Assembly (NCBI GenBank): GCA_014529385.2
Contig: CM043953.1
Coordinates: 76,134,372-76,198,371, forward strand
DNA: 64,000 bases
Origin: Adiantum capillus-veneris
Taxonomy: Eukaryota > Streptophyta > Polypodiopsida > Polypodiales > Pteridaceae
Direction of reading: 5' to 3'
Below, in pieces: positions 11,501-22,659 of the stretch. The stretch's first letter is position 1. The number at the start of each line of letters is the position of its first letter. Made by a program: the position numbers and the translations under genes. The notes beneath the pieces are model-generated. The model worked only from the letters and a program-made list of their open reading frames with translations. It ran no database searches and was not told where the DNA came from.

Positions 11501-12383
11501 GTACAAGCTTGCAGGCTCTTCCACCTATTTTTGGATGAGGTCGGCAAACGTGGATAGTATCCAAGTGTTCTGATCTGGGACAGGTGGCAAGTTGTCGGCC
11601 ATGCCGATAGCATGGTAGGTAATTTTGGTTAGAACCTCTAGTGCTCCTAGATATGTTATTTTCCCCTCTTTCTTTGTCCCCTTCAATGTGGAAAACACGT
11701 ATTGTGCATGGTCAATTGGTTGCCTGGTTGTTGATCTAAGAACTTGTGTAAAGGTTGTGGCAACCGCATGATTGGGTGTCGTACACCTTGGCGGTATTTT
11801 GGCGAGGAAGTGGAAGTGCTGGTGGTACAAGCTTGCGGGCTCTTCCACCTGTTTTTGGATGAGTTCGGCAAATGTGGCAGCGACAGTTTCTTTGGTGAAA
11901 ATTCCTGCCATCTTTCTATCTCTTGCCCTCATTGTCATTCCTTTTGTTGGCAGTTTGAGAGCTTCTACCACTATCTCTTTGGTAGTCACCACCTTGATGT
12001 TGTTCCCTTGCTAGTCAGAGATTTAAGCAGTTTCATCTTCTTTGATCGTGGACAAGAGCTCATAAGATTTTTGGAAGTCCACTCCACATGGCTCCTATTC
12101 ATAAAACTCTCTGAGACCAAGCCTTTTGTTGGCTTCTTTAGTCTCGGGCTTTGTTGCGACATCATATACTTCTTTTGGTAGAAGTTGCAGTTCTACCTGA
12201 TGTCCTTCTTCGCTCTTAAATCTACCTGTGATGAACACTGTGGTGTTATGCTCTTCAAGCTGTTCCTTTGACAGGTAGGTCGCTTTGGTAGTCTTGACTG
12301 AATTGGGGTTTAGTTGGTATGGTGGTAGCTCTTACAGCTTCTCCTTTTGCGGGGCTTCTTCTTGGCCCTTCTGCGGCTTGCAT
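8534..12383 (-). pseudogene. Family A ORF3, copy A2 (full length, decayed)
   Basis: This is the longest ORF3 copy of family A, running from the ATGCAAGCCGCAGAA start at 12383 to EDYFSP before a stop at 8534. In order it holds: an N-terminal region with YLSKEQLEEHNTT.F; a block with TTKEIVVEALKLP, MRARDRKMAGIF and TTPNHAVATTFTQVLRST (11992-11168), resembling the putative plant transposon protein domain; a K/E-rich stretch; an acidic Pro/Glu/Thr-rich region (10705-10328); a long predicted coiled coil (10111-9716, KDEQLTQVTNKL to RINDQEPLL); and a C-terminal block (9221-8534) with YLILFTRAP, FHEPEQAG, GNKGLCYNLSGQP and YEKALNALKD. Frameshifts and several stops break it, and the N-terminal block carries a 324-bp internal duplication. 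There is no signal peptide or membrane segment, so an envelope role is unlikely. Function is unknown. Confidence 0.8.
11234..11881 (-). repeat. 324-bp in-frame tandem duplication within ORF3-A2
   Basis: Two units (about 11234-11557 and 11558-11881) repeat the stretch encoding YHQHFHFLAK through GMADNLPPVPDQNTW. The offset is 324 bp, exactly 108 codons, so the duplication itself keeps the frame. Copies A1 and A3 have one unit. Confidence 0.9.
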
Positions 12384-12387
12384 GGCT

Positions 12388-12417
12388 CCTGTTATTTGAA
12401 TAGGGTGTCAAAGTTAG
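12388..12417 (-). promoter_or_regulatory. Candidate splice acceptor upstream of ORF3 (A2)
   Basis: On the minus strand the order is CTAAC (12417-12413), a 24-nt stretch ending ATAACAG, then GAGCC and the ORF3 ATG at 12383. This matches a plant branch point and a 3' splice site. The same layout in A3, and an ACACAG directly before the ORF3 ATG in B1, make chance less likely. No transcript evidence is available here. Confidence 0.5.
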
Positions 12418-14510
12418 CAAATTTGGCAGATTCTTCTCTGAAATGTCCTTCAATCTGAAATGCTGACAAATTGAGTCCAATTTGCTTCAAATCAATTTTT
12501 GAACATTCATAGATGCATAAAAACATGTAAAGAGCAAAATTTTGAAGTCAAAACAAAAAACTGCAACAGAAGTAAATAATCACGATCATTTACAACTGAG
12601 TAATTTTTTCAACATTTTGCAATCTTGGCATTACAAGCTTGAAGTATATACCAATTAGATACACTGAGTGAATTATGGGCTCATTTGGATGCACAGGGTG
12701 AAAATCGGGCCAGATTCAGGCTTCAGGTCTCTGAGAAACAATAGATGTAAAGAAATTTTGAGATTTTGAGCTCCAAATTTGTTCAAACTTGGCTTATGGG
12801 CTTAGGACATCATGTACTTTGGATCTATGATGGCAAAGTTGCAAATTTCTCCCATCTTTGCCAAAAAGTAAATAATCATGATTATTAATTTTTCATCAAA
12901 ATGAACATTTTTCGGTACAACTTAGTTCTAGGCATAGTATAGACCACATGTATGTGATATGAGGTGATTTGGATCAAAAAATGTGGGTCGTAACTCAGAA
13001 TTTGGCTTGCAAAGACTTCTTGCGTTTTTTTTGACAATTGTCCAAGTTATATTTGATCATTTTGGCTCATACTTGAAATTTGGCATGTAATAGGTGTGTA
13101 CAAGTGATAGGTGAGGTGATGATACAATTTTCGAGCCAAAATAGTGCAAAAGTAAATAATCGTGATTATTTACAGTAGTCAATATTTTCTTGCAAAACTT
13201 GTAAATTTTGACTTAAACACATTCTATACACCTAAAACAAGTCCTAAATTGAATTTGGTAAACTTTGGTCTTGCCAGTATCACTTCGTGCTTTGTTGACT
13301 CTAGAATCTCTGATTTTTGTGACTAGATGGCCTTGGAGTTGGTTAGTCGTTTTTTGAGGCTATGGACTTGTCCGCAACATAGTCGTGAAGCAACTCATCC
13401 AATTTTGGCCCATTTGGAGTCAATTTGACCTCGTATGTTGAATTTGACGCTTTGTAACCTTTGAGCCATTTTCTGCTTTCAAGGACTTGGCTTGATCAAT
13501 TTTACAAAACCAATCATATACATTGTGTATAGACCTCATAGGTAAGCTGTCTGTGGAGTCAGAATCCAATTCTGGTATCTGCCAAAAGCCTAGCTTTTCT
13601 ATTTGGGACCCCTCGACCCTTACCGAATGGTCAAATGTTGCTATTGAAGTGTTCTAATATATTGGGGCATGCTACAGCTCAAATCTCATCCGATTTGGTT
13701 GAGTTGACAAGCCGCTATGGTCGATTTTTGGTCGTAGGTCTTCGTGCACTGCTCGGATTCTAGGGTTTTTTCTAGGGGTTTAGACTACCTACCGGGTGTA
13801 CAAAATGGATCATTGATAAGTATAGAACTTACCCCTCATGTCTCGTGTGAGACGGCGCTGAAAACAGGTGACTGTGGACTCCGAAAAATACGCGCGAAGA
13901 GGGTCAAAAGGCTCTCTCTCCAAAGGCAACAAGTGGAAATGAGGTGATTTTAGTCTACCTTGGGTATCTATACTTGGGCTTCTCAAACCAATTTTTCCCA
14001 GATTCTTGTGTTAGTCCTATTAGGCCGTGAAATCTATGTTAGTCTCAAAAATTTCCCCAATCGAATTCCTGTAGCTCATTTTGCAAGAATTCTACAAAAG
14101 TAGGTCTGGCCGCCTAATTTAGGCTTCCTGCTTCCATCTGCCGATTTGATTGAAATTTTTTGTGCTTGTCTGTCTTGTCTTTTTGATCACAAGCTTGTCT
14201 TCAGCTTTTCCATCTGAGCTCCTTTGCTATTTATTATTAATTTTGGCCTTGTTTATTGGAAAATTCAAAGAAAATAACAAAATGCGCTAAAAAAGCAAAG
14301 TGAAAATCCAATAATTAAGAAAATCCATTGAAAAACATAGCTTTATTATTTTTTGTTGGATTTCTCTATTTTTAAGTATGACAATCGAGAAAATGGTGAA
14401 GAACAACAAAAAAGGACTATTTTTTGATGATTTTTTGATATATACACTATTTACACTCATCGGGGAGATATTATCAGTTAAATTTTCCCTGTAGATGCTC
14501 AAAAAATCAT
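12418..14510 (-). other. Family A spacer between PR2 and ORF3, copy A2
   Basis: No coding frame is supported. About 12418-13800 consists of diverged units each carrying a palindrome (listed separately). About 13800-14510 is the AT-rich block also present at 4936-5650 and, inverted, at 36060-36760. Homology to those copies fades near 14510, where copy A2 appears truncated before its PR2. Confidence 0.65.
12572..13173. repeat. Palindromic motif array A, three copies
   Basis: Copies lie at 12572-12593, 12868-12887 and 13152-13173. Each has the arm GTAAATAATC, a 2-nt spacer (AC, AT or GT), then the reverse-complement arm (one or two mismatches in the first two copies). Spacings are 296 and 284 bp. 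Sequence between copies is only loosely similar, so the palindrome is the best conserved part of each unit. Confidence 0.85.
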
Positions 14511-14926
14511 AAAAAACAAGAAAACAAGTGTTTGTGGACACTTTTCACCACCCCATTGCATTAGAACCTAGGAGTAGGGTAAGTAGGTTCCGAGGTGGAT
14601 TTCAGAACATTGCTCTCTCCGAAAGAATCAATTGTGAGTTGTTATTTGAAGTTGCAGAATTTCATGTTTATGGCTAGATATAGCACGAAAAGACTCCAAA
14701 CCACTCAATCCAACTGGAGAGTATGCTTAGAAGTTGTATGAACTAGTGGGTAAGCTCAAGGACACATTAAGGTAAAAATTTCAAGAGTTTGCAAAAACTC
14801 AGATTATTTACTTTTTCTTGACATTTAAGGCCAAATTAAGTTTTGACTTGATTCATAGGCTTAAAATAGCTCATGAAAAGACTGTCCATTGAAAAAGTGC
14901 AAAAAAGTGTTCATTTTAGGTCTAAA

Positions 14927-15804
14927 GTAAATAATCACGATTATTTACTTTCAGCTCAAAACTAACCAAACTTGATAATAGTGACTCATTGCATGTGTAC
15001 AAACAAATTTTGTAAAGGACCAAAGAATTTGGATCACCAAATTGACCAAAAACTAGGTCAAAACTAAAGTCTGTATTGACTTCCGGGAACTTGAGTGTAA
15101 ATGTTTTGTTCAAACTCAATGAAACTTGGTTCATAGTCTCATATTGATGTGATAGACATGTGTATATGCTCAGTTGACCAAAAAGATGCAAAAATTTGCG
15201 AGAAGTAAATAATCGTGATTATTTACGTCTACCCCGTTTTTCAACGTTTTTGACCAAGTTAGCATACCACTAGCTTTACCATGTTATAATAAGCCCATAA
15301 ATCAAATTTTCTAAGATTTGGATCATTGGATTGAAAATTGTGGCCAATTTGCATAGTCAGTCTACAGATATAAAAGTGATGACCATTTGAGCCAAAAATT
15401 GTCCAAACGTGATCAAACTTGGCTAGGGTGCTTAAGTTGAGATACCTAACAGATCTATGTCAAGATTAGGACAAAAACTTGGAAAAACATACCTGGAGTA
15501 AATAATTACGATTATTTACATTTGCTTCAAAAATTGATAATCTTGCACATTTGAGTATACCACAAGGTCAAGCATATCAAGTAGACCACATAAATCAATT
15601 TTAGTGAAATTTGGATCACAAAAGTGAGATTTAAGCCAGATTCTTGAAATGAGAGTCTGCGGGCACGGAACAGTTGCTAAACTTAAACACATTTTGTCCA
15701 AACTTAGTCAAACTTGTCCAAGGACCTTAACAAGTTGAATACTTGGCAAACGAAGCCAAAAAGTGCAAAAATTTGACAAAAAGTAAATAATCGTGATTAT
15801 TTAC
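14927..15804. repeat. Palindromic motif array A, four copies
   Basis: Copies lie at 14927-14948, 15205-15226, 15498-15519 and 15783-15804; a half copy (GATTATTTAC) lies near 14806. Spacings are 278, 293 and 285 bp. Arms and 2-nt spacer are as in the 12572 array. Flanking words such as GCCAAAAAGTGCAAAA before the motif are shared with the copy at 13152, showing that these are old tandem units. Confidence 0.9.
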
Positions 15805-16181
15805 TACTGCAACAGAGAGACACCAATTTTGGCTTTTGAACTTGTAAAGTGTTAAACCAACATAATACAAGGCCATCGGGAAATTTTGGGTTCAATCGGA
15901 ACCAAACTAGTACATGTTCGCTCAGTTTTCCGATTGCAGATTAGTCCTTTGAACTTTTGCAAAATTAGGGTCTGAAAGTCTCCACTGCTGACTCAATTAG
16001 CTCGATTTGAAGTGATACATATAGACCAATCACAATAGTTAGCAAAAACTATACAATCTTTGCGAAAGAATAGCTAACTTGATCAAAATTGATACAGGAA
16101 TCAGGTTGCAGACAAGGAATTGGCAGCTTGACAGAAGTTGCAATCAAGTCAAGTGGAAGAAGTTGACAACAAGTCAATACA

Positions 16182-16190
16182 ACAGTAAGT
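16182..16190 (+). promoter_or_regulatory. Candidate splice donor upstream of gag (A1)
   Basis: ACAGTAAGT contains GTAAGT at 16185-16190, 27 nt before the gag ATG. Family B has a stronger match (CAG/GTAAGA, 60531-60539) at the equivalent place before its gag. Function is inferred. Confidence 0.4.
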
Positions 16191-16217
16191 ACTCTATCCA
16201 GGGCTTCACAAGTCTTT

Positions 16218-17750
16218 ATGAACCTTAGATCTGATCGTGTACTAGGAGACCCAGGCATATTTGGAGAAACCTCCAGTAGAGTATCCACCAAAGAAAGTGT
16301 GAATCAAGGCAATTACTTTCACACTATCCTTGAGGAAGTCTCACACACTTTTTCAGATTCAACATCTGAAATGTCTTCCTACTCGACTCACTTAGAAATC
16401 GGAATGACAATGCACTATAAGCATATACTCTCTTTTTATAAAACTAACCGCCATGGAGCTCAGGTTTACCTAGATCCTAACGAAGAGTATGCTATTCGCA
16501 TTGATGACCATGGTATTGAGTTTGAAGAGGAAGTCACGAAAAATAAACAAGGAAAAATGTACATGGATAGAAACAGAACTCAGTATTTACAAGTCGAAAA
16601 CCCTGACATGATAGACAAATGGGGGTTAGAAGTAAACACCATAATTCTAGATATGGCAGCAAAAGAAGGACCACCAGCTTTATAATTTGAGGGATACGAT
16701 CAAGTTGATTTGAAGCCTTTGAAACGGCTTAGTACGGATAATCCTAGGATCGGAGTCTATTGTTGGGAGGATAGAAACGTAAAAGATCTTCTATGGACTT
16801 CGCATGCCAAATCAGGAAAACTAACACCCATGAAGATCATCTATATCTTCAAGATCAAAGGTAAGGGTTCAACAAATCTATTAACCTACCTGTTTAGGAA
16901 TTGTTATAATAATAACTTTGTTATGATGACTCCTGAGGAGGTAGAACAAACCAAATACCAAGGCTACTCCATAAGGGATTGGATATTGGGTCAAGGACCA
17001 GAAACTATTCCAAGAGATGAACACCATGAGAGGTCTTCCAACAGTAATGTTAAGAAACCTAAAACCACCTCATCACAAAGAAAACCGGGTGACACTAAAG
17101 CCAGTCCAGGGCTACATGAGTCACTAATTCCAACAGACTGGTTTGAAGGACTCGGAATGGGACCAACTGCCAGGAGACCGAGAGTTAAACCAAATAGACA
17201 CGTCAGACCAGCTGATTTTCAAAAATGGGTCAAAAAATACATTGGATCAAGGGATCCATATGACCACTTAGCAAGCTTTACGCAAGTGCTAAGAGCAGAA
17301 CACATATTTGACTTCCATACTCAATTCAAGGGGTTTGGAATGACATTAGAAAAAAAAGAATTGACATGGTTCCAAAACACTCCACCAAGGTCAATCATGG
17401 ATTTGAATACATTAGCTCAAGGATTTGTAGCTGCATGTTTCTACAGCTTTAAACAGAAACAAGGTGAGTATGTTAGGGATTGTGCAACTTGAATGAAACA
17501 TTACATTGCCAGATGCCCAGAGCTAGAGATACCTATAGAAGAACGACTAGTATCATTGTTTCTAGAGGGACTGCTAAACAAAGAACTTCATGCTATACTG
17601 TATAGCAAGAAGCAGACAACCCTAGAAAAGTGTGTGTCAGATGCTTTTGACTTAGGAGACAATTGTGATATTTTCAAAACCAATACAAGTGGAAACGGCT
17701 GCTACAACACCACTTTCAGCCATCGAAGACATGCTCAAAAGTATGAATGA
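16218..17750 (+). pseudogene. Gag, copy A1
   Basis: One frame is open except for two nonsense codons, TAA at 16683 and TGA at 17490. The start is chosen because MNLRS aligns with MFLRS of the family B gag. Residues 1-155 form an extra N-terminal domain (HGAQVYLDPNEEYAIRIDD, then NPDMIDKWGLE) that is conserved in B2 and not part of a standard gag. From about 17160 the canonical retrotransposon gag core follows (WFEGLG, DPYDHLASF, TWFQNTPPRSI, ERLVSLFLEGL). Gag proteins form the virus-like particle. The copy is dead as it stands. It lies just after the leader and donor motif. Confidence 0.8.
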
Positions 17751-19563
17751 CATGATAAAGAACATGCAAAAAAGCACCTATGAGGGGACTAGGGCAAGGG
17801 ATACCTCAACAGGGACAACCAATTAGGTCACAAAAATGGTGTGCAATAGAGGGTAAATGGACCAACCATGAGACCAATGAGTTCTATTACTGACCAAAGT
17901 ATGATGGGAATGTTCAGTACGTGCCTATGAGGCCACAAGGACAACCCATGTACAAGTATCAACCTAATATGGCCCTAGCTCAAAGACCATCGATGGGTAT
18001 GGAAATACCTCAACCCGTGTTGGGCCAAAAACCTCCATATCCAACACATAATGCAGTGCTTGTAAAGTACATGCATCTAGAGGGAGTCATAGATGAACAA
18101 GCACTAGTGCCTGTTACACCCTATGTTGAGCCTAGTCCATCTACAGTAATGGTAGAAGGAGAGTGGTATAATTCACATCTACCACCTATGGAAGAACCTT
18201 TGACTTATACTCCACCAGAGCTTGCATCAATGTATTATGTAGCTAATCAAGGTGTTAGACCTCCTATGGTAAGACCCATTATTAAGCCGAGAACTAAAAA
18301 CTCTCATAATTGTGGTGCAAGTGATCATTGGAAGAATGAATGCCTAGAGCTCGACAAAAACCTCAAGCCAGTTGAAGCTTATTGCATACAATGTTGTAAA
18401 AAGGGAGGACGCTTCCCAGAAGATTGTCCTAAAAATCCTTTAAACAAGGGTAAAGCAATAGTGAATGTAGTCCAAGTGATACCTAGTAGCTCATCTGAGA
18501 GCGAACCGATTGTTCCATTTAAGGTAATCACCAGAGCCAGGCTGAGAAAAAGAAACATAACTCCTCTAATGATTTGGAGAATACAAAAATTTCCTCTCAA
18601 AAGACCAAAAGAAGTAGAAACAAAAGGCATAAGATGAGAAAATAGAAACAATGGGCAAAAATCGAGGAGAAAGCAAAAAAGCTATTCCAGGAAAAGGTGA
18701 AAGAAACTGGAAGTGAAATCAAAGAAACCATCGTGAAATCCGGAGGATCAATTTTGGTTGATAAAATTTTTGAGCCTATTAATGCAGCCTTGGAAGCCTA
18801 CCAAGCAGGTCTTAAAGCAGGCCAAAACATGGAAAACAAATGGAAAAACTATCCTTCTCTAGACATGGAAGTAGCTAAGCTTGAAGCTTATCAAAATTTG
18901 GTAAGAATCACGCAAGAGATGTTGGAAAAAAAAAACCCAAGCTTGAAAGTATGACAAAACCTGAGGAGCTTGTGGAAGGAAACAATAAAGAAAAATCCAA
19001 AGTGGTGGTAGAACCCCACCTAGGAACAAAAGAGCCAGAACTTATAGTACCAGACATCGAAGATCCTTAGATGAAATTCCATTCGTAGAGGAAGACTGTC
19101 CAGGACACTTATGGGAGAAAGTTAGAGAGATTAATGATGGGAGTTTAATGCTGAAGTCAGCTCCTATAGAGGAAGTTTGGTTAGAAAATCTACCTCCTGA
19201 TGTGGACATGGATGTACAATCCTTGTATGGGCTTTGTGGATATGAAGCTTCAGGAATGTCTAAACCATTGACCTTGAAAACATTACCCTCTTACTGGGGA
19301 GATAATAAAGATGAATCCATAGTGTGTAAGACCACACAATTAAAGAGAGCAGAACAGACCCTAGAAGTAGACAACATCCATTCAATCATGTCTACACCTA
19401 TCCAATGCACTCTTACTCTTAGAGAAATATTAAAAATCAGACCATATTTATGGAATGATCTATAGAAAACTCTAGAGAAGGTCGGAATAACGGGGCTAAG
19501 CGCAATTTTTTTGGGAAAATTGAAACACGAAATGGATAACAAAGAGATTCGATCTGTGTTCCA
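17751..19563 (+). pseudogene. Gag C-terminus and gag-PR linker, copy A1
   Basis: Successive frames (17921-18637, 18697-18954, 19148-19465) continue gag after frameshifts. Two degenerate zinc knuckles lie near 18305-18425: NCGASDHWKNEC, which lacks the first Cys, and CIQCCKKGGRFPEDC, in which a Gly occupies the usual His position. A lysine- and glutamate-rich segment follows, then a conserved pre-protease stretch (TLREILKIRPYLWNDL near 19410). Nothing here is translatable as one protein. Confidence 0.65.
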
Positions 19564-19893
19564 ATGAGCAAAGTCAAAGAATACTACGAAGGGGAAGAAG
19601 GAAACACGACCCTTCTAGTGAGGTATGATGATATAGAAACCATGGCAGTACTGGATAGTGGGGCAGGCATAGCCATAGCCACAAAATCAGTATGGGAATC
19701 CTGGGAACAATCAGCCATTATACAAACGCGAATGGAATTGCAATTGGTTAATGCACATATCGCAAGACCCTTAGGACCGCTGGAAAAAGTGATAGTTAAT
19801 TCATGTGGGATTGAATATCAACACACTTTTGCCATAGTAGACTCTAGAAAGGAACTCAAATACGAAATCATATTGGGAAGACCTTTCATGTGA
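19564..19893 (+). pseudogene. Retropepsin (PR1), copy A1
   Basis: The frame reads RYDDIETMAVLDSGAGIAI, where DSGA is the retropepsin active-site motif, and ends with YEIILGRPFM, the second conserved block of Ty3/Gypsy proteases. The 109-residue piece is close to a complete protease domain. It sits in the normal position between gag and RT. A stop follows at 19891. In an active element it would cleave the polyprotein. Confidence 0.8.
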
Positions 19894-21135
19894 CAAGTAC
19901 AACTCATCCAAGATTGGGGAGACAATTATCTGTACTTGAAGTAAGTGGGATCAATAACAAGGGTTAATCTAAAAGATCACACTTATAGAGATGTCATGAA
20001 AACTCCTGTACAAGAGTTTGATTCACTCTCTTCGGCTGAAACTAAGCTTCCATCTTGGTTGAACAAAGACACTCCTATTTGGATGTGTGGAGCTTCAAAA
20101 AATGGGAGCTTAAAAAGAGAAGAATGTATCTTAGAAAGGGATTGTACAGATCAAGCCTATGTACATGAACCCTTTCCAGAGCATTTATTTGAGCCATTTG
20201 AGAGGACTCAAATCTTAGCAACAATGGATGTATGTGTAAATACGTCTATGCCTACTCAATTTTGCAATGAGGACGGCTATGACATAATTCCTATATAAAT
20301 GATCTCAACCCTCCACATTGAAGAAAAAATTCCAAGATCCAAGGACTTGATGAAAGCTCAACAAGTCTTTTCAGACCTCTACTATGATGCAACAGATGAG
20401 TTAGAAGAACATTCAACTACCTCAGATGATTCGGGCTCAAAAAAAGAACATGTCAGAGCTAAGCTCATGAAAGGAGGGGAGGAAAAGTTTTTTGACTTTC
20501 TAAACAGAAAACAGAGCAAACAGAAATGGTGTAGAAGAAAAAGAGACACCAAAAATGTGAAAGCTAGACGTATGCCATCAATCTCCAGTAGAACACAGTT
20601 CCTGATGCAGATAGATGCACATGATTGTGTCAAGGACAAATCAATGGTAGATATCCTTCAAACAAAGAGCATGAAATGACAAAAACATTGAGAAAAACGC
20701 TAAGGAAACTCAAGCAAAGCCAAAAAATAGGACAAGGGTTCAACCATGACACAAGTTGAGTGGAAAAAGAAGTATCAGGAGTTGAAAAAAATCTCTAAAG
20801 GAGATATATACGACCGAAATGGAAACCACAAAAGAGGATGGTACAGCTGTAATGAGTCTTCCATCCCATTACAACAAATATACTCTCCAGAACCAAAAAA
20901 ACATAGTTGAACAACCTGTCAAGGAACGACGAAAACAGGGCGAGTCCTATGAAGGACCTAAAATTGCAAACAAGATAGATTTGGTCGAGCCAGGAGAAGA
21001 GCCTAGATCTGCCTACATTGCAAATGACCTAACAGAAGAAGAATAAGTGCTTTTGTTAAGCTTACTAAAAGAATACCTTGGTCTTATGAGGATCTCAAGG
21101 GTGTTGATCCAAAAATCTGTCAACATACCATACCT
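19894..21135 (+). pseudogene. PR-RT linker region, copy A1
   Basis: Three open stretches (19945-20298, 20299-20679, 20819-21046) lie between protease and RT. No family-specific domain is recognised. The stretch is rich in charged residues, and its end (DLVEPGEEPRSAYIANDL) resembles the region leading into RT in Ty3/Gypsy pols. Stops at 20296 and 20677 and a frame change interrupt it. Confidence 0.5.
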
Positions 21136-22134
21136 ATGAGAGATGATGCAAAACCAAGTAGACAAAGGCCATACACATATAATGAGACATTTGCCAGAAA
21201 GATCAAAGAGGAGATTAAAAAACTAAAGGAAGCCAAATTCATTTATGAAATTGAACACACAGATTGGGTGTCTCCAATTGTGGTAATACCCAAGAATAAT
21301 GGAATACTACGGGTTTGTGTCAACCTCAAGAAAGTGAATGAAGCTACCATTAGAGACAAATTTCCTCTTGCTATCACTGAGCATGTTTTAGAACGAGTTG
21401 CAGGTAAAGAAGCTTATAGCTTTTTAGATGGATTTTCAGGATACAATCAACTTTTGGTGAACCCACAAGATCAATATAAAACTGGCTTTGCAACAGAACG
21501 GGGTATTTTTGCCTATCAGGTTATGCCTTTTGGGTTAACTAATGCTCCTTACACATTTCAAATATTGATGAGCCATGCTTTTAAAGAATATCTTAGGAAT
21601 TTCTTAGAAGTATATATGGATGATCTATGCGTACATTCATCAGTCCGGGCTGATCATTTTGAACACCTCAAAAAGGTATGTGAAAAATGTAGACTTTATA
21701 GGATTTGGTTAAATCCTAAAAAGTGCTCATTTATGGGTGGACAAGGAAAAATTCTTGGACATTTAGTGTCTAAAAATGGCATAGCTATTGATATGAATAA
21801 AATTCATGTTATTGCTGATTTGCCTAAACCAACAACAATCAAGAGGGTTCAAGCCTTCATGGGACATTGTGGATATTACGGATGGTTCATTTACATGTAC
21901 ACTATAATTGCAAAACCCATGTATAGCTTGATTACACACTTTGAATGGACTGATGAGTGTGAAGAATCTTTCATGAAGCTTAAGAAAACTCTCACTTCAT
22001 CTCCAATATTGAAAGAACCAGATTGGAATAAGATATTCTACATACATGTAGATACTTCCAATTTTTCCCTCGGATGTATACTAGCTCAACCAGGAGACGG
22101 GAAAATTGATTTTCCTATTTCTTATGCTCGCTGA
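21136..22134 (+). pseudogene. Reverse transcriptase, copy A1
   Basis: This is a nearly complete RT domain in one open frame. It has the WVSPIVVIPKNNG entry block, FLDGFSGYNQL, the FAYQVMPFGLTNAPYTFQ block, the catalytic YMDD (in VYMDDLCVHSS), GHLVSKNGI, and the connection into RNase H (FYIHVDTSNFSLGCILAQ). It would copy element RNA into DNA. The frame starts after a frameshift, so this piece alone is not an expressible gene. It ends at a TGA (CR in the family) and continues as RNase H. Confidence 0.85.
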
Positions 22135-22659
22135 CAGTTGAACATGGCAGCAAAGAACTATACCACCACCGAAAGGGAAGGACTAGGAATGATCTATGCC
22201 ATGAAAAAGTTTAGACATTACCTATTAGCTAACAAATTTGTATTCTTTGTGGACCACCAAGCCTTATTGTACTTGTTCAACAAGCCATGCAACACATGAA
22301 GAATAATGAGATGGTTCATCATTCTTCTAGAATTTGATTTCACTGTAGTTGTGAAAAAGGGCACTACTCATCAAAGAGCAGATCATTTGTCTAGGATTGT
22401 TTTGGGGGAACGACCTAAAGGAGTAGACAATGATCTACCAGATGCATATCTGTTCTCCGTGGAAATGATACCTCAATGGTTGGAAAATATGGTATCATTG
22501 ATGACCATAGCTCAAGTGGATTTGTGAATACCACTTCCTATTACAATCGAATTAATTCAGCCATCGGCTATGTATCCGTTACTAGCCCGTTACTAGCTGG
22601 TAGGCTATACAAAAGAAATCAATATGGAATACTACTATTGTGCATTAATCTTGAGTAGA
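22135..22659 (+). pseudogene. RNase H remainder and start of integrase linker, copy A1 (first copy)
   Basis: Continues RT with YTTTEREGLGMIYAMKKFRHYL and VDHQALLYL (RNase H), then HQRADHLSRI at about 22370. The element is interrupted at about 22660 by family B DNA and resumes at 31101, with roughly 95 bp lost relative to the duplicate copy at 33305-33398. The RNase H part from 22199 is present again at 32601-32775 because of a tandem duplication. Confidence 0.75.

Larger units (their letters stand above)
14511..16217 (+). other. Leader (5' untranslated region) of copy A1
   Basis: There is no supported gene. The stretch precedes gag of copy A1 and is made of diverged units with the family A palindrome. 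It ends in a splice-donor-like GTAAGT just before gag. No LTR-A is found to its left, so the 5' LTR of A1 is missing and the copy is truncated near 14511. Confidence 0.65.

Noticed and set aside
12572-15804. CRISPR-like array of regularly spaced repeats
   Set aside because: Spacing of about 285 bp, homologous inter-repeat sequence, eukaryotic retrotransposon context and no cas genes rule out CRISPR.
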